DNA from: Stenopsyche tienmushanensis | Taxonomy: Eukaryota; Arthropoda; Insecta; Trichoptera; Stenopsychidae | DNA: 64,000 nt | Reading direction: 5' to 3' | Assembly (NCBI GenBank): GCA_008973525.1 | Contig: WACJ01000297.1 | Coordinates: 310,001 to 374,000 of the forward strand | In this document: one piece after another, positions 34,026 to 47,500 of the stretch | Layout of the letters: the number at the start of each line of letters is the position of its first letter | How positions within the stretch are numbered: the first letter of the stretch is position 1 | Made by a program: the position numbers and the translations under genes | The notes under the pieces: generated by a model | The model's input: only the letters and a program-made list of their open reading frames with translations | Told to the model about the DNA's origin: nothing | Databases searched by the model: none

Positions 34026-36426
34026 TTTACATGGCTAGTAGTATTTTTGATTTTATAAATTTTAAGTTGCAGCACGCAATTTGAATTTTAATAATTCGAC
34101 CAGGGGTATTTTTTAGTATTATATTTATTTATACAGAGATCGTATACATATGTGTAATTGAATTTGTTCCAATGAAACACCGGAACTATATCATAAAGAG
34201 GACCGAAAAAATATTAATGGAAGAAGGTAACAAAAATCTATTAGCGCGAGAAAAAGCAAGTGTAAAGGCCTCCGTAAAGCAATCATTTTTCTACGTCAAG
34301 ACCACGTAAAGCCGAGTGGAGAGAAATAATGAGAAATAAAAGGAAGATGGGAAGTGACGGAACTCAAAAATGTAGCCGGGCTTAAACCAAATGTATATAA
34401 ATTTCGAGAATCATCACCTTATTAATTTTGACATCGAAATCCTCCGGCTGAATCGCTGAAAACTCCCATTATAATTGCTTTTCTTTGGGGGATTTATCAT
34501 GGACGCTGAAAAATAATTAAAATAATAATCATCATAAATAAATGGTTTTGATCTTTAATAATTATTTAAATAAATACTGCCATCTATGAGCCGATGTGGG
34601 TATTAATAATAATTTTTCGTTGTGCAAATGTGGACAATGCCTTATTTATTTAGAAGTGGGTCGTCAAATCATTGACGTTGTACTTGGTGAACTCTTAATA
34701 TGAGAGTAAACTAAGCATCGGAAGTTCATGTTTTCGAAGTGAACAAACTTTCGCATTGCTCTTTTCGGGTCAAAAGTTCTGAGCTTTACTGCAACAACAA
34801 CTTGCTCCTGAAAATTTTTCCAATTGCAGGTGTTTCGGTCGTAACGAAAATAAAAGTGGCTACTTGTTTCTTCAGAGAAACTCGTACGAATAAGTTCGGA
34901 TGCTCGGAAAATGTTGAGGTAGGAAATTCAGCAGAAAAATGATGACGATTAGCGCTCAGTCTTTTTCATCCTACTATCAGACAGAGATTGATTATTGTTG
35001 AATTTCTTGATGTATGAAGTTTAACATGCAAATTTTTAAGGCTTTAATCTTTTGTGCGAAAGCGCGTAAATCGGGAGCTGGCTATAATCTATTCTGCATG
35101 CTCAAGAGTAACTTGAAAAGACACATACGAGCTCAGCAATATGTAAAGTAAGCCATTACTCTTTGGAAGTCTACATGTAGTATTTCTCTTGTAGCAAGGT
35201 CAACATGTAGAATTTACGTATCTCGAAGAAGGGAGGAGCTCTAATCCCAAGCACAAGTCCCAGCGTCCCGAATATCTTTTTAAATTTACTAATAGAGTCG
35301 GCATCCTTAGCGTCGTGGCGCTGAAATTACTGCAGGAGGAATATACATAAATCAACAGGAGGCCGTCATATTTGTACACTGCGAAATTGAGATTTATGCT
35401 AACGGCAAAGATTTACATTAGATACCGGAGCGCCGGAGGTGGTACGGAGACGGCAAGGTGTTGCGAGTGCAAGAACACCCGAAAAGATCGCTCTGGAGAA
35501 AAATGTTATATTAAAAAAGTTATGACAAAATATCACAGCATTCAAATCTCAATGGTAGCTCTTTTGAGTATTTTTCTCAAGCATTACGTCTTTTATGGAA
35601 GCAATTTTGCTTTGAAACAATGTATATGAATTCTTTTTTATTTATTTTCACAGAGAAAAACGCCATTTCTATGATGAATCTTGTGGAAAAGGCTAAACAT
35701 CTACCTAGCTTGGAAACCGCCTCAAAATACTGAACCATTAAATTATATTATAAGGCATGAAAAGGTACTGTCATCTAAATAAATTTTGATTTAATAATAG
35801 ACTGTTGAAGATATATTGCAAAAATAGTCGTTTCGCTCGACGCTACACTCCACCCGACTTAAGATTGAATCATCTCGATCGATAAAAATTCAAAATTTTA
35901 AGAATTCTTCATCTATCTCATAACCATAAATACCATGATATATACAAACATGTTAACTCATACTGAAATAAATGTAAAATCTTGCGGATCATTTGTGATA
36001 AATACTGTGATAATTAAAAAACTGTGATCACCGCATGTTTTTAATTCCTCATCCAATTTTGTGCAACAGAAGCATCATGCGTCATGTCAGCATCATCTGG
36101 GTGAGCCGATATGGGAGGCATTATTGAAGTTTTACCAGGGATTCAAAGTTTTTCGCACTTCACAATATTATAGTATATCAACCGCAAGTAATAAATGCAG
36201 CAATACAGTATATTTTAACAATGATAAATTATGCTCAATAACTCGTTTTGCTGTTGTATAATATCTTCAAAGATAGTTAAAATCACAAAAAATAAATTTG
36301 AAATTCCAATTTCAATGAATATCTTAAAATTGATTAAAAGACAGAATTTTGGATTTCTGATTAATTTTATTGAATCGCAATATCCCTCCAGGTATCTACA
36401 GATCGTGATCTAAAAATATTAACAAC
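34026..36426. other. Unique sequence, no supported gene
   Basis: Less AT-rich at 34230-34400 and 35040-35500. Plus frames of 67 (34739-34942) and 85 codons (35372-35629) show no motif; the latter begins with a patch rich in Arg and Cys (RYRSAGGGTETARCCECKN) but has no homolog I recognise. Confidence 0.4.
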
Positions 36427-36456
36427 TTAAGCGCCAGTGACTCAGCGGTGAGTCAA
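36427..36456 (+). repeat. piggyBac-type end fragment with palindrome
   Basis: TTAAGCGCCAGTGACTCAGC followed by GGTGAGTCA matches the right end (reverse complement TTAACCATCAGCGACTCACC then GGTGAGTCGC) of the element ending at 45954. Only about 30 bp survive. Confidence 0.5.
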
Positions 36457-38959
36457 TAAACGTATTTTTAATGTCTTAAAAATATTATGCTAGGGACACA
36501 TATTGCTGAATCCAAAAATGTCTTCTGTTGCGTTTTAGCTACTTAGTCGTCTCCTGGGGCCCACAGTCTTCGTCACGGTTGACATATCATCTTAGCCTGA
36601 AGTGCCTTGATTAGAAGAATGGGGGTATCTGCCCTTCAATATCAACAGGACTCCGCAGCCTCGACACGAACTCGCAGCATACGACGGAAAACCCTCTTTT
36701 TTCCTCTGTAGAGGAGGTTCTTTATCTCCGACCACTCATTCAATAACACCGAAAAGAGAAGGAAACAATAAAAACATTCTGATCTTTAATAATTAAGTTT
36801 ATTTACTATTTGATACGGTATAGATCATGAGGCAGAGGTTTCCGGATGAGATCCGAAATGTACTCGAAATTACAATACGATGGCGACAAATGAAGTTTTC
36901 ACGGCAACAATTAACACGACCAGTCTGTAAGGCTCCCCAGAGAGAATAGAATGCGTTCGTTCTGCAACCCTCAGGATCTACCCCCACGAAAAGTCGGAAT
37001 TACTACCTACAAAACTTCGCGAACATCTATCCAAAGGAGGCAAAAATATCGAGAGAGTTTTCGAAGAAGGATCGATTTGGTAAGCAATAATTAAAAATTG
37101 ACCGAAATAAATATGTTCCATTAAAATGAATCCCAATAATAAGCCTCGAGGAAGATCCGAAATCAACGTTAATGATGAAGATTTAGAATTTATGACGTTT
37201 AGTTTCTCATTGGCTAAAACTATCGAAGCCAATGGAGCTTATTTTGATTGAATATATAGTTCATCTACAAATTCCGAATGTTCATGTGACATGCTCTAAT
37301 AGCTTTTCAATAAGGATACGAAATATTTTTACAAAGGCTCAGCGTTGCGATAGTCTTTGAGGTTTTGTCTCTAGGATGAAGTTTATACAGTGGAAACATC
37401 GTTCGTCACTGCAACCCATCCTCCAAACTTCTACCCCGCAGCCATTTAAATTCCAGACGAAAATTGTATATAATTTAAAGGTACGACGAGTGTTATTATC
37501 GTAATGTAAGGGAGCGACAGCTCTATTGTGTAGGTTTTACGAAAAACACGTATATTGATACGATCATATCATTATCCGGACATGTTTACATGACCGCTCC
37601 CCGCGTAAATTAATTTCACGTGTCATGTATTTAATGGATTCTTTTAGCAAACACGAGATTTAAGCTCATGATTTACGCAATTCGCTCCCTCATAAATAAT
37701 AAAAGCTCTCCTCCTGACATACGTAACGCGTGATTTCGTACGAATTCAACACGCTTAATGAATGCACTGTATTTTTTCATAATTTATTTGCGAGATGAAT
37801 TATTAGCTCGTGCCAGTTTTGGAACGCCCTGTACCGGTTGCACTGTGACATTTCGCCGCTGTAAACGCAAGAAATTTGACTTATTTTCTGTCGGTTTTAT
37901 TCCATTTGCTATATAATATCGCACCTCAACACTAAAATGGCAATATTCCTCTGTAATTTAGTTTTTTTTTTGGGTATCATCTGGTTGCTTTTAGAAGTTT
38001 TTGCTATTTTTTGGTGGATAAAAACGTGTTGTGTATCGGATCGTCGCGAGGTATTTTTCCATCTGAAATTTAATCTGTTTATTTTAGCTGTAAAAACAAT
38101 ATGTGACTACAATTTTTCTATGGAAATCATTTATTTATATAGCTCTGCCTTTTCGACAGAAATTGATCGAAACCAAAACAACTACATTGTTTAAGAAATT
38201 AAATAAAAAATGATGTTTTTTTGCACATCCTTAGCAAAAGCATTCTTCTACTTAAAATCATATTTGAATTTCAATATTCCTGTGGTTAGTCCCGGGAATA
38301 AGCAGTCGGATTAGTATCTCAATCATCATGGGTTAAAATCTATAGAAAGTGTGACTGGCAACCACATATTCACTATGAAAAGCCATGCCAAAATGGTTGG
38401 CAATCTCATAAAGGGGATTATTGTGGATTATACCAAAATAACGCAAAAAATTACATAAAAACGTTATTTCTGCTATAACGTGAAAACGTGAATCTGGACC
38501 TTAAAGTGTTAAATAAAAATATATAATTAATTTTTCCTACATTTCATATCAACGTAGTGCAGCCTGATGCAGTATATTTACAGTAAAGAGCCATATCCAT
38601 AACGTCTATATCAGAGGTAGATAGCATCCAGAATGAGGGCCATTATTGGCCCGTTTTGTAAAAGCATAAATATATAAAATCACATCGCTTACGAATAAAC
38701 TCAAATTAATTCAATTTTAATATAAACAGTTAACATATTTTTCAATTTAACAAAAAATAAAACATAAAATTTGGTGATTTTCTGAGAAGTCTGAGAAGCC
38801 ATGGACATGCACGGCCTTTCATCTTGTCTACTTACTTTGGGTAGGTTCTACAGCCCTATAATAAAGCTCTGGCCACCGACAACGCATTTCGCCATTTTCG
38901 TCTATCCTGAACCTCCTCCATTCAATTGCTTAGATCCAGACGTGTGGTGACTTTTTTAA
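36457..38959. other. Unique sequence, no gene seen
   Basis: 36520-37000 is less AT-rich and contains a short hairpin (CCTCT...AGAGGAGG near 36705). 37370-37900 is also mixed. A Phe-rich plus frame of 85 codons (37937-38194) is probably chance. Nothing recognisable as exon or RNA gene. Confidence 0.4.
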
Positions 38960-39190
38960 CCTAACCGTAGCTGAAGTCTTTCGACGGGTCTATTGCCATT
39001 CGGTCCCGAATCCAAAATGGTTCGAGGGTCAATATTAGTATGCATCCGTGCCACATAGTCCTCCCATCGGAGATGGTGGGTTTTGACGAAGCTTGAAGCT
39101 TGTACATATCCATGGCCTCACAATTTGTCCTCGTGTCTTTGGAGTCAGAGGTCTCATTCTGGATGGATCTGAATTTTGAAAAATTAATCT
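38960..39190 (+). repeat. Dispersed repeat F, copy 1
   Basis: TTCGGTCCCGAATCCAAAAT with GGTTCGAGGGTC at about 38999, then TGTACATATCCATGGCCTCA and GGAGTCAGAGGTCTCATTCT, collinear with 47810-47995 (CTCGGTCCCGAATCTAATAT, GTACATGTCCATGACCTCTC, GAGCCTGAGATCTCGTTCTG). In both places it lies within a few hundred bases of a Helitron-like 5' end, so it may be part of that element family. Short trace also at 59705-59750. Confidence 0.55.
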
Positions 39191-39194
39191 CTCT

Positions 39195-39520
39195 TTGTTC
39201 GTACGTAATGCGCTGCCATACCGTCCATTAGATTGCAATAAAACTTTTTCGAATTATTGAAATCGATTACGCAAGTAACATAGGCATAGTTTAATATATA
39301 AAAATCAATGTTTGTTTGTCCGTACTTAATGCGCTTCCATAACGTTCATCTGATTACTATAAAACTTTGTTAACTTGCTGTTTACACTTGCGGAAATAAC
39401 ATAAGTTTATTAAAAATATTGTATGGAAGCACCATTTTGGCGCATATTGATCTGGTAAAATGAAATTTGGGCTGCGGGGACGGGGAAAAAAGGATGCGCG
39501 CGCAATACGGTAGTTAAGTC
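39195..39520 (+). repeat. Helitron-like 5' ends, two in tandem
   Basis: First a partial unit (TTTGTTCGTACGTAATGCGC at about 39195), then a longer one from about 39293 (AATATATAAAAATCAATGTT, TGTTTGTCCGTACTTAATGC) running to GATGCGCGCGCAATACGG at 39494-39511. The longer unit matches 47273-47490 almost base for base in several blocks. No Rep/helicase coding sequence is present. Confidence 0.6.
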
Positions 39521-40659
39521 GGTAATTTTTTCACATTTGATTATTGAAATATCCACAAATTAATGCTTTTTATGAAGAATTATAAATGAGATATAGTTAT
39601 CTATCTTCCTATGGTAAAAAATGTGTTGATGACTAAAGATTGATGTTAACGATCATTGTTTCTTTTAATTGTGTAATAGTGATTTTGAGATCAATTTAAA
39701 CCCTTTATACGCTATACTAGATAGATAAATCTAATTAAAATTACTAGAAAAACTTATCATTGATGTTTTTTAAGTATACGCTATATTGTGAGTGTGTTTT
39801 ATGCTTGCATATTTTTGTCACCCTGTTACATTTTGTCATTTTGCCCGCAGCGTGATTCAAGCTCATTTTTGCATATTTCAAAATTTAAAAATGTAACACG
39901 AGAAAAATTAATTAAGCGTCGTTTAGCTCATTTAATGACGTGCATGTGATGTTGTAGAAAAAAAAATCAGGAATTCAATCTGTGCCCTAACGAGTCACAT
40001 GGCCATAACGGAGCCTTAGTTTTATTGCTTCGTTTTTAATCAGCCGGCGCTGTTTTCGTGTGGAAACGGTCAAAGCCTTAAAATTCTCTTTATTTTGTAA
40101 GAATTTGGCAGATAATAAATTTGCCAAGCGCAACACTCAGTGCCGCATTTTGCAAGCCGAAACGATTATAATTGATGTGGCCGAGACATGCACACTTCCA
40201 TACATATTCATAGAGTTGAGCTTTTTAACCGCAACTTTACATTTTTAACTATTAGTTTACATTAATCAAGCGTGAAATGCTAAATTTACGCTGGGCCATA
40301 TCACCACGCCATGGTGACTTGTTTGGTTTTTTTTTAAATTCTATTAAATTATGAACATTGTAGTGTAAAATTGTATTATTCGTGGAAAGCTAGAGTATAT
40401 AAGAGCCTAACGATAAGCTTTGGCTACATAAATATTGCAGGGAATGATGAACTACCAAGCACAATACTAAATCAGATTTTTTATCAAGCTTTTTCTGAAA
40501 GAATATATGCTGTGAAATAAATTTCAAATAGTTTTGCTAAGTGAAAAATGTTATGAAAATTTGACTGACAAATGCATAAATAACGACGGTAGATTACTAT
40601 GATGTCAAATATTTTATCTAATGTATGCATTACCATATAATATTATGGTATACCGGGGT
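39521..40659. other. AT-rich sequence, no gene seen
   Basis: Two short frames (for example 40060-40248) without motifs. No repeat pair recognised within this stretch. Confidence 0.45.
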
Positions 40660-40770
40660 TGGAACCGAAATTGAACGAAAAACTGATAAAAAAACCGATA
40701 AAACCGTTATTTTTGTCAGAACAAAAACTGGAAATGAACCGATTTTAAAATAAGTTTTTTTTTAGATTCA
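40660..40770. repeat. AACCG-type dispersed repeat copy
   Basis: GGTTGGAACCGAAATTGAAC, AAACCGATAAAACCGTTATT and GAAATGAACCGATTTTAAAA. Matches the sequence interrupted by the LTR retrotransposon at 26613-30916 and the copy at 19215. Confidence 0.55.
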
Positions 40771-40946
40771 GTTCACGTCTTATACGCCATAGAACTTGAT
40801 TTATTTGATTAGAATGTAATATTTTATATTACTTCTCTCGATATTTATTTAGAAGAAATACAAAAAATCTTTAACAATACACTAAAAACGATGAAATATG
40901 GAACACCTTAAGGTTGTGTTTTCATATTGACCAAAACGATAATTTA

Positions 40947-42221
40947 TTAGGGGTATCGAAAAGAAATAGAATTTTTTTTATACCTGGCTTTAGGGTCAGT
41001 TTATATTGTGACGCGGTGCAGTAAACACTTATTTTTTGGTGCTTGTAAATTAAGACTATTGTCAATTTACTATTTTTAACAAAAAATAATTAACCGTGAT
41101 TTAAATAAAAATGTCCAGACCAATAATTAGTGAAGAACATTTGCGTCATTGTATGCTATTTTTATTTGATCAAAAAATGAAAACTAAAGAAGTGAAGCAG
41201 AAAATCAATGAAACATTTGGTGATATATTGACACTAAGTAAATGTCATAGGTGGTTGAAAAAATTCCAAACTGGTGACAGAAATCTTACAGGTGCGCCTA
41301 AATCGGGAAGACCGCTAAAAATCGATGATGATGTCCTGTTAAATTTAGTAGAGTCTGATCCTCGTCAATCAATCAGAGAAATATCAAATAAACTTGGATG
41401 CCCATGGACAACTGCACAAAATCACCTTCACCGCATTGGAAAGTGTTCCAGGCAAGGAGTTTGGGTCCCTCACGATTTATCACAAACTGCACTGGAGCAG
41501 CGACGTACTATCTGCACTTCTTTTTTATCTAGGCACGATTTAGAACCCTTTTTAAGGCGAATTGTTACCTGTGACGAAAAATGGGTCCTCTATAACAATA
41601 CCACGCGAAAAAAATAATGGCTTTCACCCGGTCAATTAGCTTTACCTACGGCAAAGCCGAGCTTAACTGTAAATAAGGTCCTGTTATGTATTTGGTGGGA
41701 TAGCCTTGGTGTTATTTATTTTGAATTACTCAAACCCGGTGAAACAATAACAGCAAACATGTATTGTGAACAATTAGAAAGAATGACACAAGAATTAAAA
41801 AAAAATCGGCCATTTTTAGTGAACAATAATAAGCAAATTCTCCAACAAGACAACGCACGACCTCATACGGCAAAAGTTACGTAGCAAAAAATTATTGAAC
41901 TTGGCTATGAACTTCTACCACATCCACCATATTCTCCAGACATCGCTCCATCGGATTATTATTTGTTTCGTGCCCTAGAACATTCTCTTCGTGAAAAAAA
42001 AAATACTAGTGTGAATGAGATAAAAAATCATATGGAAAAGTTCTTTAAAGAAAAACCCAAATACTTTTACAAAACAGGAATAGATAAATTACCTGAAAGA
42101 TGGAAAAAAGGTGTTAGAAAACGATTGACATTATTTTATAGAGTACTTTTTAAGTTTTTTTTTAAATAAATGTTTTTTTCATAACTGTATGAAAATTTCT
42201 ATTTCTTTTCGATACCCCTAA
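40947..42221 (+). mobile_element. Near-complete mariner transposon (1275 bp)
   Basis: Perfect 25-bp terminal inverted repeats begin TTAGGGGTATCGAAAAGAAA at 40947 and end, in inverse, at 42221. They are flanked by TA at 40945-40946 and 42222-42223. Total length is the normal 1.28 kb of mariner, with a 5' leader of 164 bp and a short 3' tail of 52 bp. Best preserved DNA transposon in the window. Confidence 0.95.
41111..42169 (+). pseudogene. Mariner transposase, full length but two stop codons
   Basis: One reading frame of 353 codons from ATG to TAA with no frameshift. It is interrupted only by TAA at 41615-41617 and TAG at 41882-41884. N-terminus: two helix-turn-helix units for terminal-repeat binding (RHCMLFLFDQKMKTKEVKQK, then SIREISNKLGCPWTTAQNHL). 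Linker motif GVWVPHDLSQ (WVPHEL-type). Catalytic DDD triad: VTCDEKWVLY (first Asp), LQQDNARPHTAK (second), PPYSPDIAPSDYYLF (third; mariner D34D spacing). The C-terminus has KFFKEKPKYFYKTGIDKLPE. Both stops are one transition away from Gln codons. The enzyme would be truncated after residue 168, so this copy is inactive unless stops are read through. Length equals the family norm of about 345-355 aa. Confidence 0.93.
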
Positions 42222-45200
42222 TAAATCAGAATATCAAAATATGATAGAAGATGTCATCATCTGTGAATATTAAATACCGGCAAAATCTGTAGAATTTTCT
42301 AAAAAAAAAAGTGATGCTTAATTACCGCAATAACCACCTGGTTTTAAAATAAAACGAACAGGCTTTAAAAAGTGCCTCACTTTTTTCATAGATCAAAGTT
42401 GGCAATAATATTTCTAAAATGATAATACCAATTTCGAAACGCATGTGAATCTTCGAGAAGAATTGTGAATATATAAATGAAATGAGAAAGGTTAGGTTTA
42501 AATAGGTGCGTTAGATAAGACTATGTTCCAGGACATCTGCTAAGCGTTTTTCGGTTAAGTTATAGGGTCCGACCAATCCTCTTGGGCGCGGGAAGACTTA
42601 GTCTTTTTGGATCTCTTCTACGAACCGATAGTGAAAGTGACCGATAGACTTCAAAAATATTTTACCGATATATTTTAACGTTTAAAGATTAGATGTAAAA
42701 TATTTTTGAAATCGCAATGTCTTCTCCTTCAAAGCTATGCAAATATTTCATCGATTGTTCATATATTTTAGTATAATTTTTAAATGAGCAAAACTAAACT
42801 TTATAAACTTCTATCTGGGAGTTAAGTTTCTTTTGGAACGTTCAGAAGCGTTTTCCGTCAACATCTGCATAGTTAGTAAAGCCTAAGTATTCGTGAGTTA
42901 TTAAATATGAGTTTAAGTCATCTTTATACTTATTTATCCATATCATATTTGTATCTAAATCAATAATAAATGGATAGGTTGGCTCCTTTTTCCCATTTGA
43001 ATGATAACGTTAAACAAATAGTATTCAAACTCGTTGCTATCAAAGCAAGTATGTATATAATACTCGATTGCAAATTTATATGTACAATGTAACTGAGCTT
43101 TAGAAATACTATTGGATAGATTAATTTTGCAAAATATTCAGCCGCAGATAGAATTTCAATAGCCACACAGCATATTTGTATTTGACGAGCCGTCCACTGG
43201 TTTGCTGTAAATGACTTTTGGGCATGAATCGAGGTCCACTAGCACTTTCGGTTATCAAAGTGTAATAAACAGACATAAGCCGGAATTAATGAAGCATTTC
43301 ATCCCTTTGTCAACGTTCTACCCCGCGCTGGAATGCGCTTTATTAGCGAGTGGCATCCAATCCAAGGGGGGGCAAACAAGAATACAAACACTGCGACATA
43401 TAATAGATTCTCGAGCAAATGCAAAATTAAATATTGGACCAGCAAATAATGACCGTTATCGAGCTTGTTTGCTTCGGTTTCCCTATTGACATGTGGTAAA
43501 TTTGCCAATATATTGAAATTACTCCAATGAAGACTTCCTGTTTGTGCACATTGGAGCTGTGAATGGAACTAGTCTTTGGGGAAATAGGATGGCGGGCGTA
43601 ATTGTCAAACACCATATGGTGACAGACTGCTTTTCTGGTTGGCAATCGTTGATGTCGTTGTTTGTTTTGGGGTCGTCACTTTGAGGATTGATTTCAACCG
43701 GAGAAGAGTATATCAATACATTAGGTTTGATTATTCAATATACATCAGACCTAAATAAAACCTTCAACCATGTCCCTCAATACAAATGCCTTATGATAAC
43801 AAAAGAAGTTGGCTTCATTAACCCTAATAATGCCGAGCGCACAGATTTGTGCGTTTCATCACTGAAAATTTATACATAAAAAATATTTTTACTCAAACTT
43901 ATTTATTTGAAATGATACATAGAAATATTAACAGCATTTTGAGGATTTAAAATTTTATTTAAAACAATAATTATCTAATAGTTATATCGCATCAAAATTA
44001 GCACACAAAATCAATTTTCGAGTCAAGATGGCAGTTTAAAATTTGTAGACTCACTCAGGGCTTCTTTTCCAATGTATTGCCATCAATCGACTTTCGCATA
44101 CACATTCATCATTTATCGAGGTCTTATAAGGTTTTGTCGCAGAAGTTCATGCTTACAATCTGTTTGAAGTAAACAAGCAAAAAATTGGGATAATTTACAG
44201 TTTGCGGTTCGGATCTTACAATATGAATATTTTTACTGTTGTAAATATACATTTTATTATTGAAAATGAATGTTCACTGATGGCAAAGTATAAGCTTTTA
44301 TAATAAAAAACCTGCTTTCCCTGTAAACCAAACTAAATACATAATTAGGTTTTAATTCAAGTTTTTCGTTCAAATTTTTAAAGCGGTATTTATTGGGATA
44401 AAGTAAAGGAATAGGTGATATTAGATATACACAATAATTAAAGTAGCCAAAGAAGACAATACATTTTATATTTTTCAAACCAATGAAAACTCAGTCAATT
44501 TCATTTAAATTTGCATAAATTCTCTGCGTGACTACGCACAATAAAGTTGGATTTTTTAAATGGATTACTTTTGCGCGAATTCATTAATTACCGCGTAAAC
44601 ATGATAGCACTCATTGATAATTATTTTAAATGTGCTAGAATGTCTATCAGTACTAATTAGACATTATATATTATTTTTGATAATATGTCTTTTTTTCTTA
44701 TAAATACATTTTTTATTCGAAATCTGGTTTAAAATCCAACTCCTTAATTCATACATCATTTTGCTTATTCTAAAGGGTATTATACCCTATCAAATATCTT
44801 AATCAAAAACTAGTAGACTAAAGTCATATATTTGGATATAATTGAGAAAATAAGTACAGTTCTTAAATATGAGGATATTGCTTTTACTTAATTTATATAA
44901 AAAGTAAATATTTTTTTAAATTTGAGTTTTCTACAACTTCGGAGTGTTCATGTAAAGATCCATTAATAGTCGCAGACAATGCTCTGCAAACAGATTGCGA
45001 GGCGTTCTTTCGATTGTGTCAGTGGTCCGAAATTCAGACCGGTTGGACACAGAAACCTTGTAGCTACTCTCACCAATTTTAAAGCATTTAGGACGTTTCA
45101 TAAAAGCTTTGGGTAAAAATATATCCTCAGAGCATTCTACGACCTTCATTGGATCGTAGAGCCCCCCCCCCTCAATCCGAAGCCGGTACCAGTAAGGTAT

Positions 45201-45509
45201 CAGTAAGTTCGCGCCATTTTCGAGGCTGCGATCGAAACTCAAAATCTTCCTTGTTTAACACTGCGAAAATGCTAGCATGGTACCGAACAGAGGATCATCT
45301 GGATGAACGCATCCAAGATCGCTTTTGTGTTCATCTTAATTGGTTTTTGACTGCTTTTAAAAACTAAGTAACTTTTCTTGAAAGCCAATAAAAATAACTC
45401 GAGGCAAACAGGTTATTTTTGCTGAAAAACCATTCAGTCTATTTTTTCTGAACAATTTTATGCAGATCTACTTGTGGTCTCTATTTTGTTTGCAATATCG
45501 GTTAACCGT
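42222..45509. other. Unique sequence, no supported gene
   Basis: Mixed composition at 42500-42620 and 43180-43700, otherwise AT-rich. Frames of up to 103 codons (45242-44931, minus) have no motif I recognise; the latter spans a run of nine C at 45163-45171 (Gly codons on the minus strand). No RNA gene seen. Confidence 0.4.
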
Positions 45510-45954
45510 TTAACTGCCAGCGATTTTAGAAATATTAAAAAGTGCATAAAAAGTTGTTGGACTATATTTTATTGTCTAAAGGCGACTTATATGTCCTAGT
45601 GTATGCATATACATTACATGCCATCCCGCGGAATTATTCAATTGTTTTGATCATTTCTTGTTCAGGGTTGTCACAACAACTTATAAATATTATTTTTTTT
45701 TATATATGCCGTATTAAAATTGTCTATATATTTAGGTTTGTCTCGATTTACTCATTATACTAACAAGTGCAGTTTGTTTGCAGGGCATTTTGAACAATAA
45801 ATTCCAAAATAGATTCGATTATGCAGTAAAGGTCATTCAATGGACTGTTCTGATATCCATTAAATCAATTGAAACGTTAATACATTTTTGAATTAAAAAT
45901 ATTTATTTTTCTATGAAAAACATAGCGACTCACCGGTGAGTCGCTGATGGTTAA
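45510..45954. mobile_element. piggyBac-type MITE
   Basis: Left end TTAACTGCCAGCGA (45510) and right end TTAACCATCAGCGA (reverse complement, from 45954) form inverted ends starting with TTAA, the piggyBac target. Near the right end lies a perfect 20-nt palindrome at 45925-45944 (GCGACTCACC/GGTGAGTCGC). About 445 bp with no transposase. A 73-codon frame (45542-45763) inside is AT-rich and unlikely to be real. Confidence 0.65.
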
Positions 45955-47272
45955 ATGATTAGGCTTCATTCTTCATACCACCAATTAAAAAAAATTATAC
46001 ACCATCCTTATTATGAGATCATCATTCACTAATTTAGCGTAGATATTCTAGTCTGAATGCATTTTTAAAAGTGCTCTATCACCAGACGACGTATAAGCAC
46101 AATAAAATACCTATTCTGTATATTTTTAATAGGAAATTTAGTCAATGCATTGAAATGTAAATGAAACATGCTTAAATTTTATATAAATTCGTATTAAATA
46201 AGATGAGATTATATCACATTTTTGAAGAATTGTAATTTAAAATTCATGAAAGTGCTGGAGCTCGTTCTATTGTCTGGAGTGTATTGAAAGCTCGTTTGAC
46301 ATGGATAATATGCTGCAAAACAAGGTAAAAAGCTTTTTAATACAAAGAGCGGTGTGAAAGAGAGTTATTAATAGAGATGTCAAGATCCATATAAGATTTG
46401 TGTGAAATTCGAGCGCGGTGTGAAGATGTTGTGCAGTTGTTGACTTGGCGTTTCAGGGGTCATCCCGCAAATGGGTTTTGTTGACCTCATCCAGCCTTCT
46501 GTGTATTATTTTCAGCATCAAAGAGCACGTTAATAGAAAATTGAAGGAGCCCGAAGAAGTATGCCAGCTCGCGTGCGGTCAGCACTTTTTAAAAACTCGA
46601 GATTTACGATCATACACTTTGATCTTGTTTGTTTTTCTATATTTCAAACTTCGGCTTAACTTATCTGTGTGCACAGTGTGAAATCTTCTACCCGACAAAA
46701 TGGAAAAACACAGCCAGAACTAATGCGTGATTTATGAGCAGTTTTGAGATCAAGGAAAGATCTTTCCGCCTTTTCCTCCCCTATCTTGCGCAACATTCCA
46801 CCCCGCTCATGAGTTCCGCACACAAAAAATGCTGATCAAGTTTCTTCTTATTTGTACATGATACATTATGTCTGCGGTATCGTTTATCATTTATATATAA
46901 TCCGCAAACATATTTTTTCTATTTGTTCCTCTTCCGTTGCTCATGCATGATTTTTTGACAAAATGCCTCATGGCTTTCATAAAAACATGATTTACTCGCA
47001 CCATCCTATCCAATCTTATCCCTTGTACATTCAAATTAAATACATTTAAAAATAAATTAACACTGACTGAAAATATGGCATGGATAATCATTTTCAATTT
47101 ATTGTCATATTTAAGCAATTATTTTATACAAAAATATTGGTGATATTTTAAGGAATATTTCCCATATCTTATAAGTTCTGATTTACAACCAGATTGTGGA
47201 TAAATTTTGGCCGTATCACAATTTTTTTTTTTGGTAATAAATTTCTTGCTTTTTATCATGCAAATGCTGAAA
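45955..47272. other. AT-rich sequence, no gene seen
   Basis: Less AT-rich at 46240-46820; frames of 75-78 codons without motifs. No repeat recognised. Confidence 0.45.
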
Positions 47273-47500
47273 TCTAATATATAAAAAGCAATGTTTGTTT
47301 GTCCGTATTTAATGCGCTTCCATATCGTTAATCAAACCAATTCAAAACTTTATCAACTTATTGTTTACACTTGCAAAAATAACAAAGGCACAGTAAAATA
47401 TTGTATGAATGCACCATGTTAGCGCATATTGGTCCGATGGAATGAAGTTTGGGCTGCGGGGACGGGTGAGAAAAGATGCGCGCGCAATACGGCTCCATTA
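47273..47500 (+). mobile_element. Helitron-like 5' end, best copy
   Basis: Starts TCTAATATATAAAAAGCAAT at 47273 after an A, as expected for a Helitron 5' end (TC, inserted at A/T). It continues TGTTTGTTTGTCCGTATTTA and ends in the conserved block GGGCTGCGGGGACGGG then GATGCGCGCGCAATACGG (47475-47492). Same family as 39293. A 3' end (CTRR with hairpin) was not located and no Rep/helicase is present, so non-autonomous. Confidence 0.6.

Noticed and set aside
38285..38345. tRNA or tRNA-derived SINE (GTGGTTAGTCCC...CATGGGTTAAAATC)
   Set aside because: A loose box A/box B resemblance only; no acceptor stem or cloverleaf can be drawn and no second copy was found here.
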